From assembly GCA_002300355.1 (NCBI GenBank), contig NSGV01000001.1:620001-684000 (forward strand): DNA of 64,000 nucleotides, given 5' to 3'. Source of the stretch: Streptomyces sp. TLI_235. Its GTDB lineage: Bacteria; Actinomycetota; Actinomycetes; Streptomycetales; Streptomycetaceae. Below are positions 1-8,508 of the stretch, piece by piece. Position 1 is the stretch's first letter. Each line of letters starts with the position of its first letter. The translations under genes were made by a program, and so were the position numbers. The notes under the pieces were generated by a model. The model made no database searches and had not been told where the DNA came from. It saw only the letters and a program-made list of their open reading frames with translations.

Positions 1-1
1 G

Positions 2-172
2 CAGCCCTCCGTCGAGGCCTCCGGACACCACCCGGTCGCGGTTCTGCTCGCCCGCCACGGCTGGAGCGCCCACCGTCTCACCCATGCCCTCGGCATCAGC
101 GAACACGCCGCTGAGGAGATCGTCGCCCACGCCCGACGGGTCGCCGCCGAGCACGGCCGCCGGACGCCCTGA
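2..172 (+). CDS. C-terminal fragment of an unidentified protein
   Basis: An open frame enters from the left edge and stops at TGA 170-172, giving 57 residues. It is rich in Ala, His and Arg and looks helical; a stretch reading WSAHRLTHALGIS could be part of a helix-turn-helix, but this is only an impression. Third codon positions are nearly all G or C, as in real genes here. It is followed by two decayed genes, so it may itself be part of an eroded block. Function not recognised. Confidence 0.4.
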   Translation, partial: QPSVEASGHHPVAVLLARHGWSAHRLTHALGISEHAAEEIVAHARRVAAEHGRRTP

Positions 173-198
173 CGCGGCGAGGACCGGCGGCAGTGCGG

Positions 199-750
199 TC
201 AGGCGATGCTTCCGGTCCGGTCGACGGTGAGATCGAGGAAGTGGGTGGAGCAGGAGATGCACGGGTCGTGGTTGCGGATGGCCCGTTCGCACATCGTGGT
301 CAGCTCGGCGTCCATGGGCTCCCTCGCCCGCAGGTGTTCCTGCACGGTGCGGCGAAGGTCCTCCTCGATCGCGTCCTGGTTCTGCGCGGTCGGCGGGACC
401 AGCACCGCCTTGGTGACGGTCCCCCGGGCGTCAAGGGTGTAGCGGTGGTACAGCAGGCGCCTCGGTCGCTCCGTGACCGGGTCCGGCGCGCGGCGGCACC
501 TCGACGTACGGGCGCGCCTCGACGTACGGGCGCGGCGGGGGTTCGTAGCCTTCGATGAGGCGCAGGGCCTCGTCGACCGCGTGGAGCACCTCGACCGCCC
601 GGACGATGATGCTGCGGTAGGGGTTGCGGCAGACGATGCCCTGCCGGGGGTCACCGAGTCCGGCGTCCTGGGCGGCACGGAGGGCGATCGGGGAGAGCAG
701 GCGGCCGCTGATGGCGTACCGGGCGAGCGGGCCGGTGAGGTGGCGGGCGG
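199..750 (-). pseudogene. Relic of a [NiFe]-hydrogenase large (alpha) subunit, C-terminal part only
   Basis: Two minus-strand frames together match the last ~180 residues of the intact hydrogenase alpha subunit at 35013-36359. The upstream frame carries [32 protein letters not shown] and IEGYEPPPRPYVE. After a frameshift near 450 the other frame carries [25 protein letters not shown] and the nickel-ligand motif [15 protein letters not shown] before a TGA at 199-201. Compared with the intact gene about 8 bases are missing at the shift, and a 15-bp unit (cgacgtacgggcgcg) is tandemly duplicated just upstream. The N-terminal 60 percent, including the first CxxC, is absent: homology stops near 750, where helicase sequence begins on the other strand. 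Divergence from the intact copy means this is not a recent duplicate but probably the last piece of a second hydrogenase locus. Confidence 0.85.
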
Positions 751-1723
751 AGCAGGCCGCCGCAGTACGGGCGTTCACCGCGGGCGAGGGCCTGGTCCTC
801 CAGGCCGGGGCCGGCACCGGCAAAACGACGACACTGCGGATGCTCGCGGACGCCGACAAGCGTCGCGGCCTGTACGTGGCGTTCAACCGGTCCGTCGCCG
901 ACCACGCCGCAACCCGCTTCCCGACCCGTGTGCGGTGCACCACCGCGCACGCACTCGCCTTCCGCGCCGTCGCCGGCCCCTACCGGCACCGCCTCGGTGG
1001 CGCGAGAATCCCCTCCAGGCAGGTCGCCGCAGCCCTCGACATCACCCGCCGACTCACCCTCGGCGGCCTGGACGTGGAACCGTGGACACTGGTCCACATC
1101 GCCCTGCAAACGGTGCGCTCCTTCTGCCGATCCGCCGACACCGACCTGGCGCCACGTGCCCGTGCAGCGCGGCGCCGAGGACCCCGACATCCATCGGGCC
1201 CTGGCCCAGGCCGTCCTGCCGTTCGCCCGCCATGCATGGCTAGACGCGACCGACCCGGACGGCCGCGCGATCCGCTTCGAGCACGACCGCCACCTGAAGA
1301 TGTGGCAGCTCACGAATCCCCGGCTGCCCGGCGACTACGTCCTCCTCGACGAGGCCCAGGACACCAACCCCGTCCTCGAATCCGTCGTCCACACCCAACG
1401 CGGCCACGCCCCACTCGTCCTGGTCGGCGACTCCGCCCAACAGATCTACGCCTAGCACGGCGCCCACGACATCATGACCCACTCCCCCGGCACCCAGCTC
1501 CGCCTCACCCAGTCCTTCCGCTTCGGCCCCACCCTGGCCGAAGAAGCCAACCGCTGGCTGCAGGCAGCCGACGCGCCACTGCGCCTGACCGGCCACACCG
1601 GCACCGACACCCGCATCGGCCCACTGGAACACAGCAAAGCGGTGCTCTGCCGCACCAACGCCGACGCCCTGACCAAAGCCATGCACCACCTCGCGCAGGG
1701 GCGGCGGGTCGCAATCGGCGTTG
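743..1723 (+). pseudogene. Relic of a UvrD/Rep-type (superfamily 1) DNA helicase
   Basis: The N-terminal half of a UvrD-like helicase is recognisable: WRAEQAAAVRAF, a Walker A LQAGAGTGKTTTLR, the Ia-type segment YVAFNRSVADHA and TTAHALAF. After a frameshift near 1150 the adjacent frame continues with the Walker B motif YVLLDEAQDTNPV and motif III GDSAQQIYA. There a TAG at 1453-1455 replaces the Trp expected in the family's QIYxWRGA motif. The same frame then continues with HGAHDIM, LTQSFRFGP and LCRTNADAL, and homology fades near 1723. With one frameshift, one nonsense codon and no C-terminal motifs, it cannot make a working helicase. The 5' end abuts or slightly overlaps the hydrogenase relic, so a rearrangement joined the two. 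Confidence 0.85.
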
Positions 1724-2026
1724 CTAGTGATCAGGCAGCCCGGGCCCGCCCGCAGTGGGCGCATTGGTCCCGGTCGTTCAGCGCAACGAGCATGTGTGTC
1801 CGGCTCGACCTGTTGTCGAGCCGGCTGGCCGACGCCCTCGACCCGCGGGCCGGCCGGAGCTACCTCCATCGGGCGGACCATCGAGATCCGCGACGCCATC
1901 ATGACGCTTTCCGACCACGTATCGCCCGAGCTCCGTGCGCGGCCCAGGAGTACGTGCCCGAAGCTGGCCTCACCGGCAAGGCCCTCGGTCGGACCTCCGA
2001 GGCTTGCCGGCCCATGAGCCCGCTGC
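1724..2026. other. Non-coding or unrecognisable stretch
   Basis: Open frames exist on both strands here but none has a convincing start, ribosome binding site or recognisable motif. Given the decayed genes to the left, this is probably more eroded sequence. Confidence 0.4.
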
Positions 2027-2647
2027 ATGAGCACGTTCACCCCACCCGCGCCCCCGGCCTTCAGTACCTCCTCGGGCGCCGAGAAGGCCGCCCGCATACT
2101 CACGGACGTCCTCGCACCGGCCAACCTCGTCACCGCCCTGCTGCTCCTCATCGGCTGGCACAGCACCCACAGCTGGACCGGACTCGGCTGGGGACTGCTC
2201 GCCGCCCTGTTCTGCGGCGTCAGCCCGATCAGCCTGATCCTGCTGGGGGTACGCCGTGGCGCGTTGACGGACAGGCACATCCGCCTGCGGCGCCAGCGCC
2301 TCGTTCCGATGACAGCAAGCCTGCTCTCCGTCGTCACCGGGCTCACCCTTCTCCACGCAGCCGGCGCACCGCCGGACGTCTTCGCCCTGATCGTCGCCAT
2401 GCTCGTGGGCCTCGTCTCGTCCATGGCAGTCACCGTCCGCTGGCAGATCTCCATTCACAACTCGGTGGCCGGCGTCAGCGCGATGATCCTGATGCTGGCC
2501 CTCGGCCCGGCGATGGCTATCTCCCTCGCCGGCGCCGCGGCCATCGGCTGGTCCCGGCTCGTCCTCAAAGCCCACACCCTCCCCCAGGTCCTCGCCGGAA
2601 TCGCGTTGGGCGGCATCGCTGCACTTGCCTTCACCCTCCTTCGGTGA
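2027..2647 (+). CDS. PAP2-superfamily-like integral membrane protein
   Basis: 206 residues with about five to six hydrophobic segments. The second half has the layout of a membrane PAP2/phosphatidic acid phosphatase-like protein: a short basic loop, SIHNSVAG (the place of the usual SGH motif), and later SRLVLKAHTLPQVLAG, matching the family's SRxxxxxHxxxDVxxG motif. The canonical SGH is changed to SIHN and the final Asp to Gln, so phosphatase activity is not assured; lipid phosphatase or a non-catalytic membrane role are both possible. Third-position GC is typical of a live gene, although the left-hand neighbours are relics. No clear Shine-Dalgarno precedes the ATG at 2027, so the start is tentative. 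Confidence 0.7.
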   Translation: MSTFTPPAPPAFSTSSGAEKAARILTDVLAPANLVTALLLLIGWHSTHSWTGLGWGLLAALFCGVSPISLILLGVRRGALTDRHIRLRRQRLVPMTASLLSVVTGLTLLHAAGAPPDVFALIVAMLVGLVSSMAVTVRWQISIHNSVAGVSAMILMLALGPAMAISLAGAAAIGWSRLVLKAHTLPQVLAGIALGGIAALAFTLLR

Positions 2648-3091
2648 GTGCTCTGCCTGGCCGCGGTCGGCGTCGGGTCACTACTGGGTGATGAGCGGCG
2701 CGTCCGGTTCATGCTGATGCCAGGCTTCGGTGAGGCGGAGGGGGGCAGCGATGCCGCGCACGGTTGCGGTCCTGCCGCCTGTGATGTCGAACGCCACGGC
2801 GCCGAGCCCGGCCCGGCTCCCTGCGCTGTGCCCGGATGTTGGAGTGGTCCCAGCACGGGGACTGGCAGGAGTACGGCCTCGCAGAGCTGACCGCGGGCTG
2901 CTCGGCGATCTGCGCAGCCGTTACCGACCTACCCACCGCCCCGGGCGCAGGCGGCACCGTGCCCAGCGGGACGCAAGCCTTCCAGACCGTCAAGCACGCC
3001 CGACCGCCTGCATGCACGACGGCTCGTCCGGTCTCTTCTTCCACCAGGCCAGAGCCCCGGATCGGGGCGGCGCCGACGACGGTCGAGAACG
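2648..3091. other. Intergenic stretch without a supported gene
   Basis: A 93-codon plus-strand frame (2836-3117) begins with ATG but lacks a ribosome binding site, overlaps the 3' end of the sortase gene and resembles nothing I recognise. I see no reliable gene, RNA or repeat. Confidence 0.4.
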
Positions 3092-3754
3092 TCAGGAAGC
3101 GGGCACAGCCCGGGTGAAACGACCGTAGACGATCACCGTGCCCTGGTAGCCGGTGGCCTTGGTGTACACACCGCCGCAGGTGACGAGGCGCAGTTGGGGT
3201 TGGTCCGCAGCGCCGAACACCCGATCAGCAGGGACGGCGTCCTTCGGGTAGACCTCGACGGCATCGGCCGTGAACTCGGCAATGCTGCGGTCAGCGCGGG
3301 TGATCTCGATGGTGTCGCCCTTGTGCACCGCGCCGAGGGAGTAGAAGACGGCCGGTCCGTCGAGGCCATCGACATGGCCGTCGATGACGGCATTCCCGGC
3401 GGTTCCCGGCGCAGCGCTCTGCCGGTACCAGCCGGCCAGCCGGCGGTCTGCTGCCGACGGTGCCGGCAGGTTCCCGTTCGCGTCGAGGTCGACCTCGGCG
3501 ATCGGGGCGTCGACGCCGATCCCGGGGATCCGGATCCGCGTCGGCTTGGAGAACGCCATTCCCAACACGGCGGACTCTGCGTCGGGTGGGGTGGTACGCG
3601 GTGTCGGCAGGGGATGACGCCACGCGTCGGCGGCGCTTGGACGCGGCGGGGCCGACGTCCGGGTCCCCGTCTGGACCAGCCACACTCCGACACCCACCGC
3701 GGCACCGGCCAGGATCAAGCCCGCACGGCCCCCTGGTGAGAGTGGTCGTCCCAC
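3092..3754 (-). CDS. Class F sortase
   Basis: Predicted membrane-anchored cysteine transpeptidase of the class F sortase family. The start is the GTG at 3754 because GGAAGG lies 8 nt upstream; an ATG at 3880 in the same frame would add a low-complexity extension through a palindrome. From this start the 220-aa product has one hydrophobic anchor at about residues 8-25, a Pro-rich linker, then a compact sortase domain from about residue 70. It contains the catalytic His in VIDGHVDG (H127) and the catalytic Cys in LRLVTCGG (C193). Length and architecture fit actinobacterial class F enzymes. No substrate with a sorting signal is adjacent, so it is an orphan sortase; its physiological target is unknown. 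Confidence 0.85.
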   Translation of the reverse strand: MGRPLSPGGRAGLILAGAAVGVGVWLVQTGTRTSAPPRPSAADAWRHPLPTPRTTPPDAESAVLGMAFSKPTRIRIPGIGVDAPIAEVDLDANGNLPAPSAADRRLAGWYRQSAAPGTAGNAVIDGHVDGLDGPAVFYSLGAVHKGDTIEITRADRSIAEFTADAVEVYPKDAVPADRVFGAADQPQLRLVTCGGVYTKATGYQGTVIVYGRFTRAVPAS

Positions 3755-4277
3755 CCGTTCCGCCTTCCGATCGTCGCCCGGCAGCCGACGGCGCTCCCCG
3801 GCCCTGCCGGGCGTGGCCCGTTGCCGTGGCCCGTGCGGGCACGAGGATGGCCCTGGACCACGATCGTGCTCCAGGGCCATCCGCGGTGCGGGAACCCCAC
3901 GATGTCACCGCGACCAGGGACACGACGCCCCGGATTCAGCGGTGTCCGCGACATGGCCAGGGCCTTTCACCCGGAAGTACCCCACTGCCTCCGTGGCAGT
4001 GCCTCACGGGGACTGCCTCCTGGGCAATCCGATGCGTCGACCGACAGCGAGTCGCGCCTGGCGGCTCCCGCGCTCGGTCGGCATCGGCGGGTGGGGGGTG
4101 GGAGGTTGAGGAACGGCTAGCCCCGGTGCGCAGGCCCGGTCGACCCGCAGCGGGGTCACGACGCCGGAACAACCGCACGGCACCGGTCGGCGCGACATGC
4201 CGACCGGATCCCCGAGTTGGTCATGGGACCGCTGCGTGCTCTGCACCAGCCCGTCGAGGCGGGCCGGTGGGGTCCGG
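3755..4277. other. Long gene-free spacer between sortase and lipoprotein genes
   Basis: No open frame with a ribosome binding site or recognisable motif was found. The notable element is the 34-bp palindrome at 3847-3880, listed separately. The spacer holds the promoter of the leftward sortase gene and the downstream end of the leftward lipoprotein gene. Confidence 0.4.
3847..3880. repeat. 34-bp near-perfect palindrome
   Basis: The outer arms ATGGCCCTGGA and TCCAGGGCCAT (11 bp) are perfect complements, and the interior CACGATCGTG is itself a palindrome, so only one central pair is mismatched over 34 bp. It lies about 100 bp upstream of the sortase start and 400 bp downstream of the lipoprotein gene. 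It could be a protein binding site, a terminator stem or a remnant of a small palindromic repeat; there is no T tract. Confidence 0.7.
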
Positions 4278-5030
4278 TCAGGGAGTGGGCGTGTCCGACG
4301 TCGGCGTGCGCTTCACATCGGTCACCTGCACGTCCTCCCGCTCGGATGCCCCGAACGGTTCGACGGTCACGCCGCTCCCGGTGCCGGTGACTTCCAGGGC
4401 CAGGTTGTTGCCCATGAAGCGCAGGTCGATCCGCACCCGCGGCGCGCCCGCCCGGTCGGGCATGCGGTGGATCCGCGTGGCCGGGTAGTCCAGGCCGGTC
4501 AGCCTGTCGCGCATCCCATCGAAGCCGGCTGCGCGGCTGTTGGTGAACGCCTCACGGATGCGCTCGGCGTGTTCACGGGCGGCGCACTCGTCGACGCCGA
4601 CCAGCGGCACCTCCCCGACCGGCTTGGGACCGGCGGGGGCGGAGGCCGGCCCCGACGGCTCGGGGGCGTCCGGGGGAAGCGGGACCGGTATGTCCCCGTC
4701 CTCGTTCGGGGTGCCCGGCGGCGTCTGCCCCGGACCGTACCGCGGCGTGACCTCCTCCCCCGCGGCCGCCAGGTCCCCGGGTCTGGGCACCACGCCGCCG
4801 CCCTTGTCGCTCAGAGCGTTCGGTGCACACTTCTGCGTGACGCGGGTGACCAGCGCGAGGAAGCGCATCTCCGGGTCACCGGAGTTCGACAGGGCATCGG
4901 CCGGGTTCGACACCGAGCCGGCGCTGCCCGCGAGGGTGTGACCGGCGGCGGGCTGGGGGGCGCAGCCCGCCAGGACCAGGCAGCCGAACGCAGCGGCCAG
5001 GACGGGGGCGGGGAGAGAGATCTTTCGCAT
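4278..5030 (-). CDS. Secreted lipoprotein of unknown function
   Basis: 250 residues. The N-terminus is a lipoprotein signal peptide: basic MRK, a hydrophobic stretch and the lipobox LVLAGC with the lipidated Cys at residue 23. The mature part has a Pro/Gly-rich low-complexity region at about residues 85-140, then a C-terminal module that looks folded (VDECAAREHAERIREAF, RVRIDLRFMGNNLALEVTG). The domain was not recognised. It faces a secreted isoamylase across a 284-bp divergent spacer, but nothing shows a shared role. Its product should sit on the outer face of the cytoplasmic membrane. Confidence 0.8.
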   Translation of the reverse strand: MRKISLPAPVLAAAFGCLVLAGCAPQPAAGHTLAGSAGSVSNPADALSNSGDPEMRFLALVTRVTQKCAPNALSDKGGGVVPRPGDLAAAGEEVTPRYGPGQTPPGTPNEDGDIPVPLPPDAPEPSGPASAPAGPKPVGEVPLVGVDECAAREHAERIREAFTNSRAAGFDGMRDRLTGLDYPATRIHRMPDRAGAPRVRIDLRFMGNNLALEVTGTGSGVTVEPFGASEREDVQVTDVKRTPTSDTPTP

Positions 5031-5222
5031 GCCCGCAATCCTGGAGGCCGGTGATCCCCGCGATCATGAGTACGCGTACTCACCTCCACCGCCTGACACT
5101 CAACCACCCGTGCCCGGCGCTCGGCCCGTTCGCCCCGGTCGAGGGCCCCACCGCCGCGACCGCGTCGGTTGCCGCATGCGAACCGTGCGCGACGCCTTTA
5201 CGCGCAGCTCAACCACCGCTAC

Positions 5223-5253
5223 CTTGCAGCAAAATCCTGCAAGCACTTGCAGG
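5223..5253. promoter_or_regulatory. Predicted MalR-type operator (repeated CTTGCAG/CTGCAAG)
   Basis: Three copies of a heptamer stand close together: CTTGCAG (5223-5229), its complement CCTGCAAG (5236-5243) and CTTGCAGG (5246-5253). This is the motif known for the LacI-type maltose/alpha-glucosidase regulators of streptomycetes (MalR/Reg1), which control amylase and maltose-transport promoters. It lies 62-92 bp upstream of the isoamylase ATG, so repression in the absence of maltodextrins is the expected control. The regulator gene is not in the window. Confidence 0.75.
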
Positions 5254-5314
5254 AAGTCGGTGCGACCGCCCGGGCATCCGCGGCCGCTCCCCCACCCCGA
5301 CTTCAGGAGTTGCC

Positions 5315-7672
5315 ATGCCCTTGCCCCGCCATGCCCGCAGCCGGAGATCGACCCGCCTCGGATCGCTCGCCTTCGCCACCGCGACCGCGCTGGCCACGTC
5401 CCTGGCCGGCCCCGGGGGCTTTGCTCCTCCGGCTGCCGCGGCCTCCAGCCAGGCCCTCGGCGCCCGTTACGACGGCACCGGGACAGGCATCGACTTCCGG
5501 CTCTACTCCTCCCGGGCCACCAGGATCGAGCTCTACCTCTACGCGGCGGCCTCCGGCAGTCAGGAAGCCGCCAGGATCACGCTGGTGAAGGACGCCGCGA
5601 CGAACGTGTGGTCGACGAGCGTGCCGGTGGCAAACCTGCAGGGCCAGTACGGCATCACCGGGCCGGTCTACTACGGCTACCGCGCCTGGGGGCCGAACTG
5701 GCCGTACGACCCGTCCTGGACGAAGGGCTCCTCGGCCGGCTTCGTCTCGGACGTGGACGCAGCCGGCAACCGGTTCGACCCGAACAAGCTGCTCACCGAT
5801 CCGTACGCGCTGGAGCTCAGCCACGACCCGCTCACCCCGGGCGGCCCGTCGAAGACGGTCTACGGCACCGGCCCCCAGTACCGGGCCGCCGACGACGGGG
5901 CGCAGGCCCCCAAGGGCATCGTGCTGGCCGCCGACACCACGGCCACCGGCAGCAAGCCGACCCGGGCACTGAAGGACGACATCGTCTACGAGGCCCACGT
6001 CCGCGGCCTCACCAAGAACGACCCGAGCGTCCCCACGGCCTATCAGGGCACCTACAAGGGAGCAGCGTCGAAGGCCAGCCAGCTGGCCGCGCTCGGCGTG
6101 ACGGCGGTGGAGTTCCTGCCCGTCCAGGAGACCCAGAACGACACCAACGACGCCGACCCCACCGGCACCACGGGCGACAACTACTGGGGCTACGAGACGA
6201 TCAACTTCTTCGCCCCCGACCGCCGTTACTCGTCCGACAAGACGGCCGGCGGCCCCACCCGCGAGTTCAAGGAGATGGTCAAGGCCTACCACGACGCCGG
6301 GATCAAGATCTTCACCGACGTCGTGTACAACCACGCCGCCGAGGGCGGCCCGTGGAACGCCGGCGACAAGAACACCTACAGCCTCCTGAACATGCGCGGC
6401 CTGGACAACCCCGCCTACTATTCGCTCACCAGCGACATGCAGGCCTCCTGGGACAACACCGGCGTCAACGGCAACCTGAACACCTACAACCCCGCCACCC
6501 GCAACCTCATCACCGACTCCCTCGCCCACTGGAAGGACACCCTGGGCGTCGACGGCTTCCGCTTCGACCTCGCCCCCGTCCTCGGCAACACCTGCCAGCA
6601 CGGCTGCTTCCAGTACAGCCGCACCGACCCCGACACCGCCCTCAACCGGATCACCGCGGCCATGCCCGGCCGCCCCGCGGCCGGCGGCACCGGTACCGAC
6701 TGGATCGCCGAGCCGTGGGCGCTCGGCGCCGGCACCTACCAGGTCGGCAACTTCCCCAACGGCTGGTCGGAATGGAACGACAAGTTCCGCGACACCGTGC
6801 GCCGCGACCAGAACGCCATGGGCAGCGAGAACGTCACCCCGAGCGACCTTGCCACCCGCTTCGCCGGCTCCTCCGACCTCTACCAGGCGGCCGGCCGCAA
6901 GCCCTCGGCCTCCGTCAACTTCCTGGTCGCCCACGACGGGTTCACCCTCAAGGACCTGTACTCCTGCAACGGCAAGAACAACAACCAGTCCTGGCCGTAC
7001 GGCCCCTCCGACGGAGGATCGGACTACAACATCTCCTGGGACCAGGGCGGCATCGCCGCCGACCAGCGCAAGGCCACCCGCAACGGCTTCGCCCTGCTGA
7101 TGCTCTCCGCCGGCACCCCCATGATGACCGGCGGCGACGAGTACCTGCACTCACTCAACTGCAACAACAACTCGTACAACCTCGACTCCTCGGCCAACTG
7201 GCTCACCACCTCCTGGACCTCGGACCAGAGCACCTACCGCACCTACGCCCAGCGCATGATCGCCTTCCGCAAGGCCCACCCCGCGCTGCGCCCCGCGGAC
7301 TTCTACTCCGCCACCGACGGCAACGGCAACGGCATGGGCCGGCTCGACTGGTTCACGCCCGCGGGCACCGCCCCCGACGGCACCTACTGGGGCAACCCCG
7401 ACAACCACGCCCTGGCCTGGCGCTACGACGGCACCGAACTCGGTGACCCCAGCAGCGCCGTCTACGTCGGCTACAACGGCTGGTCCGGCGACGTGGACTT
7501 CACCCTCCCCTCCCCGGGGCCGGGCAAGAGCTGGTACCGCGTCACCGACACCTCGGCCTGGGCAGAGGGCACCGACCAGGTCGCCCAGCCCGGCACCGAG
7601 GCCTTCATCGGCGGCGCCGGCACCGTCTACCGCCTCCACGGGCGCGCTGTCCTACTCCTCGTCGCCAAGTAG
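5315..7672 (+). CDS. Secreted isoamylase / glycogen-debranching enzyme (GH13)
   Basis: 785 residues. Hydrolyses alpha-1,6 branch points of starch or glycogen outside the cell. The ATG at 5315 is preferred because TCAGGAG stands just upstream and a clean signal peptide follows (basic MPLPRHARSRRSTR, hydrophobic core, cleavage near PPAAAASS at ~residue 45). Next come an N-terminal CBM48-like beta domain (GTGTGIDFRLYSSRATRIELYLY) and the GH13 barrel with DVVYNH, GFRFDLAP (nucleophile Asp418), WIAEPW (acid/base Glu466) and VAHDGFTLKD. Length and the Cys-rich loops fit the Pseudomonas isoamylase type rather than cytoplasmic GlgX. It stands alone: MalR-like operators upstream and a strong terminator downstream. 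Confidence 0.93.
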   Translation: MPLPRHARSRRSTRLGSLAFATATALATSLAGPGGFAPPAAAASSQALGARYDGTGTGIDFRLYSSRATRIELYLYAAASGSQEAARITLVKDAATNVWSTSVPVANLQGQYGITGPVYYGYRAWGPNWPYDPSWTKGSSAGFVSDVDAAGNRFDPNKLLTDPYALELSHDPLTPGGPSKTVYGTGPQYRAADDGAQAPKGIVLAADTTATGSKPTRALKDDIVYEAHVRGLTKNDPSVPTAYQGTYKGAASKASQLAALGVTAVEFLPVQETQNDTNDADPTGTTGDNYWGYETINFFAPDRRYSSDKTAGGPTREFKEMVKAYHDAGIKIFTDVVYNHAAEGGPWNAGDKNTYSLLNMRGLDNPAYYSLTSDMQASWDNTGVNGNLNTYNPATRNLITDSLAHWKDTLGVDGFRFDLAPVLGNTCQHGCFQYSRTDPDTALNRITAAMPGRPAAGGTGTDWIAEPWALGAGTYQVGNFPNGWSEWNDKFRDTVRRDQNAMGSENVTPSDLATRFAGSSDLYQAAGRKPSASVNFLVAHDGFTLKDLYSCNGKNNNQSWPYGPSDGGSDYNISWDQGGIAADQRKATRNGFALLMLSAGTPMMTGGDEYLHSLNCNNNSYNLDSSANWLTTSWTSDQSTYRTYAQRMIAFRKAHPALRPADFYSATDGNGNGMGRLDWFTPAGTAPDGTYWGNPDNHALAWRYDGTELGDPSSAVYVGYNGWSGDVDFTLPSPGPGKSWYRVTDTSAWAEGTDQVAQPGTEAFIGGAGTVYRLHGRAVLLLVAK

Positions 7673-7729
7673 CCGGAGGCCGCCGCATCGTCTGTTTCGA
7701 TTCGATGAGCGGCCGGTGGGACACCAGCC

Positions 7730-7765
7730 GGGGCCCTCCGCGCGCCGCCTCGCGCGGAGGGCCCC
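7730..7765. terminator. Strong hairpin terminator
   Basis: GGGGCCCTCCGCGCG and its exact complement (15-bp stem) enclose a 6-nt loop, 57 bp after the isoamylase stop and 34 bp after the end of the leftward CBS-BON gene. It can stop transcription from both convergent genes. Confidence 0.85.
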
Positions 7766-7799
7766 GCCGGGCGGACGCCCGGGCCCGGCAGGCGGCGGG

Positions 7800-8474
7800 T
7801 CAGCGGGCCGGGGACACCGCGGTGGTGTCGTCGGCGCAGCGGTCGAAGCGGACGGTGACGTCGACGACGCCGTCCACGCTCCGGCACAGCCGTTCCAGCA
7901 CGGGCACCAGGCTGCGGCGCTCGACCGTGCCGCTCAAGGTGACCCGCCCCTCGTGCACCCGGACGTCGATGCAGTCCGGGGATAGTCCCAGGACGCGGTC
8001 GAGGACGTCCTGGCGGATCTCCTCGCGAATCGCCGCGTCCCGGCGCAGGAAGACGCGCAGCAGGTCGCTCCGGCTGACGATGCCGATCAGCCGGCCGGCC
8101 TCGTCGACGACGGGGAGCCGCTTGAGGTGCTCGCGCTGCATGAGGCGGGCGGCCTCGACCACCGTCCACTCGGGGCGGGCGCACACGGCCGGGCCGGTCA
8201 TCAGGCCCTCGGCGGTGGTGGCCCGGCTGCGGGCGCGCTCTCGCGGCGCCAGAACCGGGGTCAGCAGCAGTCCGGACGGGTCCTCCTGGGCCGCCTCGTT
8301 GAGCAGCAGGTCGGCCTCGGAGACGATCCCGAGCGGCCGGTCCTCACGGTCCAGAACGGGTACGGACGTGATGTCGTGGTCGGCGAGGAGCCGGGTGATC
8401 TCCTTGAAACCCGTCTCGGGCCGTGCGTGGACAACGGCACGGGTCATCAACTCGCCCACGGTGCGGTGTCGCAT
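7800..8474 (-). CDS. CBS-domain pair plus BON domain protein
   Basis: 224 residues: two CBS domains (VGELMTRAVVHA...VPVLDREDRPLGIVSEADLL, and AEGLMTGPAVCA...LPVVDEAGRLIGIVSRSDLL) followed by a BON domain at about residues 145-210 (IREEIRQDVLDRVLG, VRVHEGRVTLSGTVERRS, VDGVVDVTVRF). CBS pairs bind adenine nucleotides and BON domains are thought to bind lipids or ligands, so an energy or redox sensing role is likely; this family is a regular member of actinobacterial hypoxia regulons. It starts 34 bp after the upstream universal stress gene and should share its transcript. A close paralogue lies at 45919-46620. Confidence 0.88.
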   Translation of the reverse strand: MRHRTVGELMTRAVVHARPETGFKEITRLLADHDITSVPVLDREDRPLGIVSEADLLLNEAAQEDPSGLLLTPVLAPRERARSRATTAEGLMTGPAVCARPEWTVVEAARLMQREHLKRLPVVDEAGRLIGIVSRSDLLRVFLRRDAAIREEIRQDVLDRVLGLSPDCIDVRVHEGRVTLSGTVERRSLVPVLERLCRSVDGVVDVTVRFDRCADDTTAVSPAR

Positions 8475-8508
8475 GGTCGGCTGTCTCCTTCTCGGTGGGG
8501 CCGTCGGG

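Noticed and set aside
500..540. 15-bp tandem duplication in the hydrogenase relic as a regulatory repeat
   Set aside because: It falls inside the decayed coding sequence and is best read as a slippage mutation.
2836..3117. 93-codon open frame as a gene
   Set aside because: No ribosome binding site, no recognisable domain and overlap with the sortase 3' end.
5051..5314. Extending the isoamylase to an upstream ATG at 5051
   Set aside because: It would run through the MalR-type operator and hide the signal peptide; the ATG at 5315 has a ribosome binding site.
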